Below, one piece after another: positions 9,387 to 17,329 of a stretch of DNA of 64,000 bases. Under the pieces are notes generated by a model that made no database searches, was not told where the DNA came from, and worked only from the letters and a program-made list of their open reading frames with translations. Position 1 is the first letter of the stretch. Each line of letters starts with the position of its first letter. Position numbers and translations under genes: made by a program. The DNA comes from an uncultured Gemmatimonadota bacterium (GTDB lineage: Bacteria > Gemmatimonadota > Gemmatimonadetes > Gemmatimonadales > Gemmatimonadaceae): the NCBI GenBank assembly GCA_903882745.1, contig CAIRYG010000007.1, forward strand, positions 62,001-126,000. Direction: 5' to 3'.

Positions 9387-10105
9387 GCGTCCTTGCCGTG
9401 GGCTGCTTTCATGCGGTAGCCGAAGCCGCGGACGGTCTCGATCAGGTCGCCGGAGGGGCCGAGCTTGGAGCGGAGTCGGAGCACGTGCATGTCGACTGTT
9501 CGCGTCTGGATGTCCGGGGCGGCGTCCCACACCTTCTCGAGGAGGTGCGCCCGGGCCTGTGTGCGTCCACGCCGCTCGGCGAGGGTCAGCAGCAACTTGT
9601 ACTCCGTGGCGGTCAGTTCTACCGGGTCGCCCTTCACCGTGACACTGTTCGCGGCGCGATCGATGACGATGTCGTCAATGGTCAGGACATCGGCCGTCGA
9701 GGCGGGCGCCGAGACACGGCGGAGAATCGCAGCCACGCGCAACACCATTTCCTGCGGGCTGAAGGGCTTGGTGAGATAGTCGTCAGCGCCGAGGGAGAGC
9801 CCGCGGATCCGGTCTTGTTCTTCCTTGCGGGCCGTCAGCATGAGCACGGCGGTATGGCGTGTGGCCTCGTTGGCGCGCAGTTGTTCCAACACCTCGAATC
9901 CCGACATGCCCGGGAGCATGAGGTCGAGCACGATGAGCGCCGGGCGCTCCCGCTTGGCGAGTGCCAAGGCGTCGGGCCCGGAGCTGGCGGTGGAGACGCG
10001 GTATCCCGCTTTCGCCAAATGATAGACGACGAGCGCGACAATGTCCGGTTCGTCGTCCACAATGAGGACACGGTCGGTGGCGAATGGTACGGTCGGCGCT
10101 GTCAC
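9383..10105 (-). CDS. phoB: Phosphate regulon response regulator PhoB (OmpR family)
   Basis: A 240-residue DNA-binding response regulator. The receiver domain has the acidic pair in VLIVDDEPD (residues 13-21), the phosphorylated Asp at 61 in VLDLMLPG and the Lys at 113 in DDYLTKPF. A winged-helix domain follows, with LTATEYKLLLTLAERRG and TRTVDMHVLRLRSKLG. The stop overlaps the phoR start by 4 nt and the udk stop lies 7 nt upstream, giving an operon udk-phoB-phoR. PhoB is assigned from the kinase partner and the phosphate context. The receiver plus winged-helix architecture alone would also fit other OmpR regulators. Confidence 0.92.
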   Translation of the reverse strand: MTAPTVPFATDRVLIVDDEPDIVALVVYHLAKAGYRVSTASSGPDALALAKRERPALIVLDLMLPGMSGFEVLEQLRANEATRHTAVLMLTARKEEQDRIRGLSLGADDYLTKPFSPQEMVLRVAAILRRVSAPASTADVLTIDDIVIDRAANSVTVKGDPVELTATEYKLLLTLAERRGRTQARAHLLEKVWDAAPDIQTRTVDMHVLRLRSKLGPSGDLIETVRGFGYRMKAAHGKDA

Positions 10106-10112
10106 GGTGCTC

Positions 10113-10733
10113 TCACTTCGGCTGGAGTCGGCGCAGGATGGTATTGATGATCAGGTCGATCGCGACGGCGTTATGCCCACCGCGCGGCACAATAATGTCG
10201 GCGTACCGCTTGCTGGGTTCTACAAACTGCAAGTGCATGGGCTGGACGGTGGTCAGGTACTGATCGAGAATTTCTTCGAGCGGACGCCCCCGCTTGGCCA
10301 TGTCGCGGCGAATGCGTCGGATGAGTCGCACGTCGGCATCGGCATCGACGAACACTTTGACATCGCACCGCGAGCGCACGCGCTCGTCTACGAAGAGCAG
10401 GATCCCGTCGACCACAATCACGTCGGCGGCTTCGATATGCACCGTTTGCTCAGCGCGTAGGTGCGTCACAAAATCGTAAACCGGCTTGTCGATGGCCTTG
10501 CCGTCGGCCAGCGCCATCAGATGCGCGGACAGCAGATCCAGGTCGAAGGCATCTGGATGATCCCAGTTGAGCTTCCGCCGTTCCTCGATCGACAGGTCCG
10601 AGCGATGCTTGTAGTACGCGTCCATGTCGAGGAACGCGACTTTCGCCGGCGTCAGGGCGTCGGCAATACGACGGGCCACTGTGGACTTCCCCGAACCGGA
10701 CCCGCCGGCGATACCAATAATCAGCGGACGCAT
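10113..10733 (-). CDS. udk: Uridine kinase
   Basis: A 206-residue cytosolic enzyme that phosphorylates uridine and cytidine (pyrimidine salvage). The P-loop GIAGGSGSGKST is at residues 7-18. The family motifs MDAYYKHRSDLSIEERRKLN (about 37-56) and NWDHPDAFDLDLL follow. ADVIVVDGILLFVDE (about 103-117) and FVDADADVRLIRRIRRD mark the lid and sugar-binding region. Length is typical for Udk. It is the first gene of the minus-strand run ending in ppx. Its start lies 190 bp from the divergent nucleotidase gene, so two nucleoside-related genes face away from a shared upstream region. Confidence 0.95.
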   Translation of the reverse strand: MRPLIIGIAGGSGSGKSTVARRIADALTPAKVAFLDMDAYYKHRSDLSIEERRKLNWDHPDAFDLDLLSAHLMALADGKAIDKPVYDFVTHLRAEQTVHIEAADVIVVDGILLFVDERVRSRCDVKVFVDADADVRLIRRIRRDMAKRGRPLEEILDQYLTTVQPMHLQFVEPSKRYADIIVPRGGHNAVAIDLIINTILRRLQPK

Positions 10734-10923
10734 CGGGGATTCTTGGAGAAGTTGAACACGAATGAAATGTCCTTAGTTGGGCCGGCGAACTGAAGCTACG
10801 GTGGTGTCACAGTCCTGTATCGTCGCCCACTGCGGCAGGGGCGTCAACAGGGAGTATCGCTGGAGGGGGGCACCCCGCGCTGAGACACTCCCCCGGTCCC
10901 CCCTCGCCGCATAGCTTTCTCTG
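10734..10923. other. Divergent promoter region between udk and the 5'-nucleotidase gene
   Basis: A 190-bp gap between two divergent operons. I see no convincing -35/-10 pair, operator palindrome or RNA structure. No small gene with a credible ribosome site is visible. Confidence 0.4.
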
Positions 10924-12657
10924 ATGGAACGACGTTCGTATCCCCTGCCGCGCCTCGCCTCGGTGATCGCGCTCTTGGCCGTCCCTGCGGTCGCCATGGC
11001 GCAGGCTGCCTCGGCGAAAAGCGCGTCGCAGGGCGCGCGGGTGGTCGATCTGGTGGTAACCGCCACAACGGACGTCCACGGCCGGGTCCGCGGGTGGGAC
11101 TATTACGCCGACACCGCCGAAGCGGGGCGTGGCCTCTCGCGGGCCGCCACCATTGTGGACTCGGTGCGGACCGCGAACCCTGGGCGCGTGCTGCTCGTGG
11201 ACGCCGGCGACCTGCTGCAGGGGAACCCGTTCACCTATGTGGCCCGCGACGGAAAGGGGGCCCACCCTGTGATCGCGGCCATGAACGGTATGCGCTACGA
11301 CGCCGTGGCCGTGGGGAACCACGAGTTCAACTACGGCATCCCTGCGTTTGAGCGGGCGAGCGCCCAGGCCAAGTTCCCCTTTTTAGCGGCCAACTCGCGA
11401 AGCCTCGACGGGAAAAAGCGCTGGTCGCCCTTCACGATCGTGGTGCGTGACGGTGTAAAAGTCGGCATCATTGGCGTCACGAACCCCGGATCTATGGTGT
11501 GGGACGCTGAGAATCTGCAGGGGAAGGTCGCAATCGACGACATCCTCCCGGCGGTACGTCGCACCGTCGCCGAGGCGCGGGCCGCCGGTGCGCAGGTGAT
11601 TGTCGTGGTCGCCCATGCCGGCCTCGACGGGGTGGCCTCTTACGACACGGTCGGGACGGGGCTCGGGAGCGAAAACCCGATGGCGACTGTGGCCAAGGAG
11701 GTGCCGGGGATCGACCTGATCGTGTTTGGGCACTCGCACCGCGAACTCTCCGACACGCTGATTAATGGCGTACTCCTCACACAGCCTCGCAACTGGGCGA
11801 CCAGCGTTTCTGTGGCGCACCTCGGGGTCCGCATCGAGAGCGGCAAAGCCACGGTGACCACCAAGCACGCCGTGGTGGTACGCGCGACGGGGCACGGCGA
11901 ACAGGCGACGGTCGCTGCCGCCGCGGCCGCGGGACACAAAGCGGCACGCGGCTATTCCACCGCGGTCATCGGCACGACCACCACCGACTGGCGTGCCGAT
12001 TCGGCGCGAGTCGTGGACACGCCGATTATGGATTTCGTGCTTGAGGTCATGCGGAAGGCGGCGGGGACAGACTTGGCCTCAGCCGCGGCGTTCTCAACGG
12101 AGGCGCGTCTCGCCAAGGGGAATATCACGGCGGCGCAACTCGCCCTCCTGTATCCCTACGACAACACGCTGAAGGGGCTACGGATCACGGGCAAGCAGCT
12201 TCGCGAGTACCTCGAGCAGAGCGCACGCTACTGGCAGGTCACGGGCACGCATGTGACCCCCGACCCTTCGATTCCGTCGTTTAATTTTGAGATGGTCGCG
12301 GGCGCTGAGTACGCCATGGACCTCTCCAAGCCGACGGGTTCGCGCATTACGGGGCTGAAGGTGAAGGGCGCCCTCGTGCGCGACAGCGATACCTTCACCA
12401 TTGCGCTCTCGAACTACCGGGCGGGCGGGGCGGGGGGCTACACCATGCTTCGCGGCGCGCCGCTGATGCACGACAAGCAATTCGAAATTCGTCAGCTCCT
12501 CATTGACGAAGTGACGGCCAAGAAAACACTCACGCCAGCAGACTATTTCACCCGCAACTGGTCGCTGACGCCGAATGCGCTGCAGCAGGCCGCTGCTGCT
12601 GCGTCGATTCACGAGCGTCCGTTCGACGCGATTCGTCCTCTCAATCATTTCCCATGA
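10924..12657 (+). CDS. Secreted 5'-nucleotidase / bifunctional metallophosphatase (UshA-like)
   Basis: A 577-residue periplasmic protein. A Sec signal peptide covers about residues 1-27 (cleavage near AMA-QA). The N-terminal calcineurin-like domain shows D50 and H52 in TTDVHGRV, GNHEFNYG with N132 and H133, and GHSHRELSD with H270 and H272. These residues bind two metal ions. The C-terminal 5'-nucleotidase domain includes LLYPYDNTLKGLRITGKQLR and NYRAGGAGGYTML, which form the substrate pocket. It is predicted to strip phosphate from extracellular nucleotides, supplying nucleosides and phosphate. Overlapping start and stop codons tie it to the next three genes, which continue purine nucleoside breakdown in the cytoplasm. 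Confidence 0.93.
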   Translation: MERRSYPLPRLASVIALLAVPAVAMAQAASAKSASQGARVVDLVVTATTDVHGRVRGWDYYADTAEAGRGLSRAATIVDSVRTANPGRVLLVDAGDLLQGNPFTYVARDGKGAHPVIAAMNGMRYDAVAVGNHEFNYGIPAFERASAQAKFPFLAANSRSLDGKKRWSPFTIVVRDGVKVGIIGVTNPGSMVWDAENLQGKVAIDDILPAVRRTVAEARAAGAQVIVVVAHAGLDGVASYDTVGTGLGSENPMATVAKEVPGIDLIVFGHSHRELSDTLINGVLLTQPRNWATSVSVAHLGVRIESGKATVTTKHAVVVRATGHGEQATVAAAAAAGHKAARGYSTAVIGTTTTDWRADSARVVDTPIMDFVLEVMRKAAGTDLASAAAFSTEARLAKGNITAAQLALLYPYDNTLKGLRITGKQLREYLEQSARYWQVTGTHVTPDPSIPSFNFEMVAGAEYAMDLSKPTGSRITGLKVKGALVRDSDTFTIALSNYRAGGAGGYTMLRGAPLMHDKQFEIRQLLIDEVTAKKTLTPADYFTRNWSLTPNALQQAAAAASIHERPFDAIRPLNHFP

Positions 12658-12899
12658 CCGAACCCACTGAAGTCCGCGCTTTCGTCAATGGCGCTGCAGT
12701 TGCTGTTGCTCGCGGTGCGACGGTGATCGACGCCGTCCGTGCGCACGATGCCAGCATTGCCGAGGCGCTCGTCGCAGGCACCCGAGCGGCCACCGACAGC
12801 CGCGGGCTCCCCGTCGCGCTCACTGAACCGGTCTCCGGCGGCATGGTCTTGCGCATCGTGTCGGCGCGCGCGCTCGGCGGGAACGGGGACGACGAATGA
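12654..12899 (+). CDS. Small unknown protein, possible ThiS/MoaD-like beta-grasp fold
   Basis: An 81-residue protein whose start overlaps the nucleotidase stop and whose stop overlaps the adenosine deaminase start (both ATGA), so it is surely translated with the operon. The pattern RAFVNGAAVAVARGATVID (strand-turn-strand-helix) followed later by PVSGGMVLRIVSA (strand) resembles ThiS, MoaD and TGS beta-grasp proteins. The C-terminus reads ALGG then NGDDE: a di-glycine is present but not terminal, unlike active ThiS or MoaD. I do not recognise a named family. Function is unknown; coupling to nucleoside salvage is inferred from position only. Confidence 0.75.
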   Translation: MTEPTEVRAFVNGAAVAVARGATVIDAVRAHDASIAEALVAGTRAATDSRGLPVALTEPVSGGMVLRIVSARALGGNGDDE

Positions 12900-13939
12900 C
12901 CGGCGTGAGCGCCGAATTGTTGCGTCGGATCCCAAAGGCGGAATTGCACTGCCATCTCGACGGCAGTGTGCGCCCGACGACCCTTCTCGAACTCGGTGCA
13001 GAGTACGGCGTCCCCATGCCGGGGCAAACCCCCGCTGAGTTGGCGCACTACATGTATGTGCGTGATGCACGGCATTTGGAGGACTACCTCGAACGATTCG
13101 ACACCACGCTCTCGGTCATGCAGACGGAGGCATCGCTCGAACGAATTTCCTACGAGCTCGCCGAGGACGCCTGGCACGACGGCGTGCGATATATCGAGGT
13201 GCGCTACGCGCCCGTGCTCAACGTGGTGGGCGGACTTTCGATGGAGGCGGCGGTCGAGGCGCCGCTCCGCGGCCTCGCGCGCGCCAAGAAAATCCACGGG
13301 ATCGAAGGCCGTCTCATTATTTGCTCGCTCCGGCATCTCGATCCCGCGATCTCGCTCGATCTCGCGCGGCTTGCCGTGGCGTATCAGGGGAAAGGGGTCG
13401 TGGGATTCGACTTGGCCGGTGGCGAGTTCGGACATCCCGCAGCCCGACATGTGAAAGCGTTTCACCACGCGCGTGAACACGGGATGTTCTGCACCTGTCA
13501 CGCCGGCGAAGGTGACGGTGCCGACTCCGTGCGCGAGGCGGTGCACGTGTGTGGCGCGCAGCGCATCGGACACGGCACACGCCTCATTGAAGACCTGCGT
13601 CTCACCGACGAACTCGCCCAAGCCGGCGTCGCGATCGAAGCCTGCCTCACGAGCAATGTGCAGACTCGCGCGATCCCCGACTACGAACACCATCCGCTGC
13701 GCGCGTATTTTGAGCGCGGCATGAAGGTCACGCTCAACACCGACAATCGGTTGATGAGCGGCACCACGCTCACCGATGAGTACGTGCACGCGTCGCGTGC
13801 GCTACACTTCGGATTCGACGAACTCTGCACGCTGGCGCGTAACGGATTCGAGAGTGCGTTTCTCCCGGCCGACGAGCGAGCCGCGCTGCTTCAGCGCATC
13901 GACGCCGAGTTGGTCACCCTGAAGAAGGACATTGCATGA
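12896..13939 (+). CDS. add: Adenosine deaminase
   Basis: A 347-residue cytosolic zinc enzyme converting adenosine to inosine and ammonia. Zinc and catalytic residues are visible: H18 and H20 in ELHCHLDGS, H202 with the general-acid Glu E205 in CHAGEGD, H226 in RIGHGTRL and D283 in LNTDNRLMSG. The last motif has TDN where the E. coli enzyme has TDD, a variant I also recall from actinobacterial deaminases. The catalytic Asp itself is kept. Adenosine rather than adenine or AMP specificity is inferred from the overall pattern and from the adjoining nucleotidase and phosphorylase genes. It overlaps both neighbours by 4 nt. Confidence 0.93.
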   Translation: MTGVSAELLRRIPKAELHCHLDGSVRPTTLLELGAEYGVPMPGQTPAELAHYMYVRDARHLEDYLERFDTTLSVMQTEASLERISYELAEDAWHDGVRYIEVRYAPVLNVVGGLSMEAAVEAPLRGLARAKKIHGIEGRLIICSLRHLDPAISLDLARLAVAYQGKGVVGFDLAGGEFGHPAARHVKAFHHAREHGMFCTCHAGEGDGADSVREAVHVCGAQRIGHGTRLIEDLRLTDELAQAGVAIEACLTSNVQTRAIPDYEHHPLRAYFERGMKVTLNTDNRLMSGTTLTDEYVHASRALHFGFDELCTLARNGFESAFLPADERAALLQRIDAELVTLKKDIA

Positions 13940-14763
13940 GCGATCACGGATTCACCGCTGCGCGTGCTGCTGCTACCTCCGCCCGTATGCGTCTTGGGGT
14001 GAAGGAGCCGGTGGCCGCCATTGTCCTCGGGTCCGGCCTCGCCGCATTGGCCGAACGGATCGAGGACGCGGTGCGCATTCCGTACGCGGAGATCCCGGGC
14101 TTCCACGCACCGCGCGTGGACGGGCACAAGGGAGAGTTGATTCGTGGCACACTGGGCGGACGCGAGATTCTCGCGTTGTCTGGTCGTTTTCACATGTATG
14201 AAGGCCACGACGCCAAGGCCGCCGCATTCCCGATCCGCGTGGTGCACGCGCTCGGCGCAAAGGTGCTGTTCGTGTCGAATGCGGCCGGCGGCGTGCGGCG
14301 GACGTTCAATCCTGGTGATCTGATGATCATCGAGGATCACATCAATTTGATGTTCCGGAATCCGCTCATCGGCGCGGTCGAGAAGGGGGACATCCGATTC
14401 CCGGATATGTCGGCCCCGTATTCGCCGCGGTTGATCGCGCTGCTCAAGGAATGCTCCGCCGCCACGGGCGTGGCGCTCACCTCCGGCGTGTATGCAGGGC
14501 TCCTCGGCCCGACATACGAGACGCCAGCGGAAGTCCGGATGCTCGAACGGTTGGGGGCGGACGCCACGGGGATGAGCACGGTGCCTGAGACCATCGTCGC
14601 GGCTGCGATCGGCATGGAAGTCGCTGGGGTCAGCCTGATCACGAATCAGGCGGCTGGTATTTCGCCGGTGCCGTTGAGCCACGCGGATGTGGTGGAGGTC
14701 GGAAATGCCGCCGCCGGCCGCTTTGCGGATCTCGTGACGGAGTTTGTGCGCCGGCTCGGCTGA
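13936..14763 (+). CDS. Purine nucleoside phosphorylase (trimeric inosine/guanosine type)
   Basis: A 275-residue cytosolic enzyme that splits inosine or guanosine with phosphate into base and ribose-1-phosphate. Motifs: LGSGLAALAE near residue 32 (phosphate site), GRFHMYEGH near 84, VSNAAGGVRR near 113, TYETPAEVRM with E195, and SLITNQAAG with N237. E195 and N237 correspond to the Glu/Asn pair that selects 6-oxopurines in the trimeric class. That makes inosine, the product of the preceding deaminase, the natural substrate. The start overlaps the deaminase stop (ATGA). A perfect palindrome that may act as terminator follows 24 nt after the stop. Confidence 0.95.
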   Translation: MSDHGFTAARAAATSARMRLGVKEPVAAIVLGSGLAALAERIEDAVRIPYAEIPGFHAPRVDGHKGELIRGTLGGREILALSGRFHMYEGHDAKAAAFPIRVVHALGAKVLFVSNAAGGVRRTFNPGDLMIIEDHINLMFRNPLIGAVEKGDIRFPDMSAPYSPRLIALLKECSAATGVALTSGVYAGLLGPTYETPAEVRMLERLGADATGMSTVPETIVAAAIGMEVAGVSLITNQAAGISPVPLSHADVVEVGNAAAGRFADLVTEFVRRLG

Positions 14764-14787
14764 TCTGTGGACGGGCACAGACAGGAC

Positions 14788-14813
14788 GGGGGCCGACCAG
14801 CTGGTCGGCCCCC
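14788..14813. terminator. Perfect 26-bp palindrome, likely bidirectional terminator
   Basis: GGGGGCCGACCAG is followed directly by its exact reverse complement, a 13-bp stem with essentially no loop. It lies between the converging ends of the nucleoside-phosphorylase gene (+) and the M48 protease gene (-). No strong T-tract follows on either side, so termination could be inefficient or Rho-assisted. Confidence 0.7.
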
Positions 14814-14831
14814 GGTGTGTTTCCGCCTGAT

Positions 14832-15680
14832 TTACTTTGTGGCCTTTTTCTTGGGCGGTGCGGCGGGGAGTGACTGCAGCCGCTTCTTGAACGCCTGGAA
14901 GTTTGGTGAATCCTTGGTGAGTCCGGTGAGCGTACTTGCTGGATATGTCGCGATCAACGCCTGTGTGGCCGTGATACGGTCCTCCTCCAGCGGATGGCTC
15001 AGGAACATCGCGTCGAGGCCGGCGGGCTTGGACTTTCGCTCGTCGAGCAGAATTCGGAACATCGCCGGAACTCCGCGGGGATCGATGTGCGCCGCCAGCA
15101 TGAGCTTGACCCCCTCGGCGTCTGCCTCTGCCTCATCGTTTCGGCTGAACTTTGCAAAGACGCCATTGGCGGCCAGGCCAATCAACTGCTGGCTGGCACC
15201 GCTCTGGCAGAATGCGGTAAGCGCGCACCCGAGGGCCACACCGAGGCTCGCGTTCTGTTGCTTTTCCATCTGCTTAACGCTGTGGCGCCGCACCACATGC
15301 CCGATTTCATGGCCGACGACGCCCGCAACCTGGTCCAACGTTTGCGCCCGCTCAATCAGGCCGCGATTGACGTAGATGTAGCCCCCAGGAACGGCGAAGG
15401 CGTTCACGTCCATGTCGTCCACGATCTCGAAGTGCCAGGTGAGCTGGCTCCGGAGGGTAAGTCCGGCGAGGGAGTCGCCCAGGGTATTGATGTACCGCTG
15501 GACTTCCGGATCCTTGATCAGCGGAAGTTGTTTGGCGAGATCGGCCGAGTAACTGGCCCCCATTTGGCTCTCTTGCTGCTCGGTAACCGTGGCGCAGCCC
15601 ACCATGGCGGCGGTGGCGACGGCAAGTCCGAGAAACGCAACGCCCCGGTGGAGCGTCCCTGTAGCGAGTAGATGCGGCAT
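14832..15680 (-). CDS. M48 family zinc metalloprotease, lipoprotein
   Basis: A 282-residue envelope protease. The ATG at 15680 is chosen because it opens a lipoprotein signal peptide ending in a lipobox (AAMVGC, Cys about residue 29). Longer in-frame extensions upstream are not credible. The zincin motif HEIGH is at residues 124-128, preceded by DQVAGVVG. NAFAVPGGYIYVNRGLI (about 95-111) is the usual M48 strand before the active site, and a downstream EAEADAEGVKLM supplies the third zinc ligand (Glu). It resembles the BepA/LoiP group involved in outer-membrane protein quality control. The C-terminus is a short Pro/Lys/Ala tail. It diverges from the methyltransferase gene, with 56 bp between starts. 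Confidence 0.93.
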   Translation of the reverse strand: MPHLLATGTLHRGVAFLGLAVATAAMVGCATVTEQQESQMGASYSADLAKQLPLIKDPEVQRYINTLGDSLAGLTLRSQLTWHFEIVDDMDVNAFAVPGGYIYVNRGLIERAQTLDQVAGVVGHEIGHVVRRHSVKQMEKQQNASLGVALGCALTAFCQSGASQQLIGLAANGVFAKFSRNDEAEADAEGVKLMLAAHIDPRGVPAMFRILLDERKSKPAGLDAMFLSHPLEEDRITATQALIATYPASTLTGLTKDSPNFQAFKKRLQSLPAAPPKKKATK

Positions 15681-15736
15681 ATGAAGAAGTGTAACGGGGT
15701 GTCTGGTATTCACGACGCTCCCAACGGACGAGGCAG

Positions 15737-16501
15737 ATGTCGCAACTGTTGACCCTAGCAAGGGACCTAAAGCGTCGCAAGGCACGCGAACGGAAGGGAC
15801 TGTTCGTGGCCGAAGGTGTGCGCACCGTCGAGGAACTGGTCGCGTCCAAGCGCGCGGTCACGGGTGCGCTCGTGAGCCCGGTGATTCACGATACCCCGCG
15901 AGGGATCGCCCTTTTTGCGGCGCTCCACGCTCAGGGCATTGAGACCGTTGAGGTCTCAGAGAAGGATTTTGAGTCGGCGGCCGACACTGAGCATCCCCAG
16001 GGGGTGCTGGCGATCGCCAAGGCTCCCACCGCAACGCTCGCGGGGCTCGACCTCCCAGATGGGACCGTGCGGCTCCTGGTCCTCGATGGGGTTCAGGACC
16101 CCGGGAACGCGGGCACGCTGGTGCGTACCGGAGCTGCGCTTGGGGTCTTCGCGGTGATCGCCTTGCCTGGCACGGCGGATCTGTGGAGCGCCAAGGCCAT
16201 TCGGAGCGCGGTTGGGGCGCACTTTCGCCGCCCGGTGCTGCACGCCGAGCTGGACGAGCTTCGGTCGCTGCTCACGGATTCCAAGGTCGAACTCTGGGCG
16301 ACTGCGGGCGATGGTCAGCCTATCGACGCGCAACCTGCTCCCACGCGACTCGCGGTTGCGGTGGGGAACGAGGGGGCCGGTGTCAGCGACGCGCTGCGCG
16401 GCCTCGCCGCGCGGAGTGTGGCACTGCCCATGTCGTCTGGGGTTGAGTCGCTGAACGTTGCGGTTGCGGCAGGAATCGCCCTTTACGCGCTGCGTCCATG
16501 A
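15737..16501 (+). CDS. TrmH/SpoU-family RNA 2'-O-methyltransferase
   Basis: A 254-residue SPOUT-class methyltransferase. A substrate-binding domain (about 1-95, with RKARERKGLFVAEGVRTVEE) precedes the knotted catalytic domain. The three SpoU motifs are present: QDPGNAGTLVRTGAALG near 120, VGNEGAGVS near 207 and LPMSSGVESLNVAVA near 230. It is predicted to methylate a ribose 2'-OH in 23S rRNA or tRNA. Subfamily (RlmB-like versus TsnR-like) cannot be settled by eye. The stop overlaps the prepilin peptidase start (ATGA), which suggests co-transcription. Confidence 0.9.
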   Translation: MSQLLTLARDLKRRKARERKGLFVAEGVRTVEELVASKRAVTGALVSPVIHDTPRGIALFAALHAQGIETVEVSEKDFESAADTEHPQGVLAIAKAPTATLAGLDLPDGTVRLLVLDGVQDPGNAGTLVRTGAALGVFAVIALPGTADLWSAKAIRSAVGAHFRRPVLHAELDELRSLLTDSKVELWATAGDGQPIDAQPAPTRLAVAVGNEGAGVSDALRGLAARSVALPMSSGVESLNVAVAAGIALYALRP

Positions 16502-17328
16502 ACATCCTCCTGATCCTCCACACGCTGTTCGTGTTCATCATCGGCGCGTGCATCGGATCGTTTTTGAATGTCTGCATTTCGCGCTGGCCAGCGGATCTCT
16601 CGGTGGTCCGCCCGCCGTCGCGCTGTCCGAAGTGTGCGCACGGCATTTCCTGGTTCGACAACATCCCCGTTCTCTCGTGGCTGCTCCTCGGGGGGAAGTG
16701 CCGCAGTTGTCACGAGCCCATCTCGCCGATCTACCCAGTGGTTGAGTTGACCGTCGGGCTGCTCTTCGCTGGCATCGTACTCTGGTTGGGTCCAACGTTG
16801 GTCGCGCTTCGGGTGGCCCTGTTCGCCACGATCCTGCTCGGCGTCGCCCTCACCGATCTGCAGCACTATTTGATCCCTGACGGGTTCACGATCAGCGGGC
16901 TGCTGCTGGCGGTGGTGGGTGCGGTGGCGGGCGTGATGCTTGGTGAGGCGTCACCCTTTGCCGCGCCGATCGACGCGATGTTTGGCGCCTGCGTCGGTGC
17001 GGGCGCGATCACGATCGTCGGATGGATTGGCGAGGTGATCCTCAAGAAAGAGGCGATGGGCTTTGGTGATGCCACGCTCATGGCCATGGTGGGGGCTGCC
17101 GTTGGGTCGGCGCGTGCCCTGCTCACGATTTTCGTTGGCGCGGCCATTGCGGCCGCGGTCTTCCTGCTGGTGGTCTACCCCGTTGGGATGGTGCGCGCTC
17201 GTGCTCGCGGTGCGGTTTTCGAGCCACCGCTGGTGCCCTTTGGTGTCTTTCTCGCTCCCGCAGCGTTCGTGACCCTGATCTGGGGTCGCGAGCTTATCGA
17301 CTGGTACCTCTCACGCATGATGGGCTGA
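16498..17328 (+). CDS. Type IV prepilin peptidase / N-methyltransferase (PilD-like)
   Basis: A 276-residue polytopic inner-membrane aspartic protease that cleaves and methylates type IV prepilins and type II secretion pseudopilins. The cytoplasmic zinc-binding loop carries two CxxC pairs: C43/C46 in RCPKC and C68/C71 in KCRSC. The two catalytic aspartates are D120 in LTDLQHYLIPDG and D191 in GFGDATLMAM. Around seven further hydrophobic segments follow. Length and order match full-length PilD, not the archaeal-type short form. No pilin genes are in the window, so the substrates lie elsewhere in the genome. Confidence 0.95.
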   Translation: MNILLILHTLFVFIIGACIGSFLNVCISRWPADLSVVRPPSRCPKCAHGISWFDNIPVLSWLLLGGKCRSCHEPISPIYPVVELTVGLLFAGIVLWLGPTLVALRVALFATILLGVALTDLQHYLIPDGFTISGLLLAVVGAVAGVMLGEASPFAAPIDAMFGACVGAGAITIVGWIGEVILKKEAMGFGDATLMAMVGAAVGSARALLTIFVGAAIAAAVFLLVVYPVGMVRARARGAVFEPPLVPFGVFLAPAAFVTLIWGRELIDWYLSRMMG

Positions 17329-17329
17329 T

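Noticed and set aside
14788-14813. Palindrome as operator or attachment site
   Set aside because: Position between converging gene ends fits a terminator better; no second copy seen.
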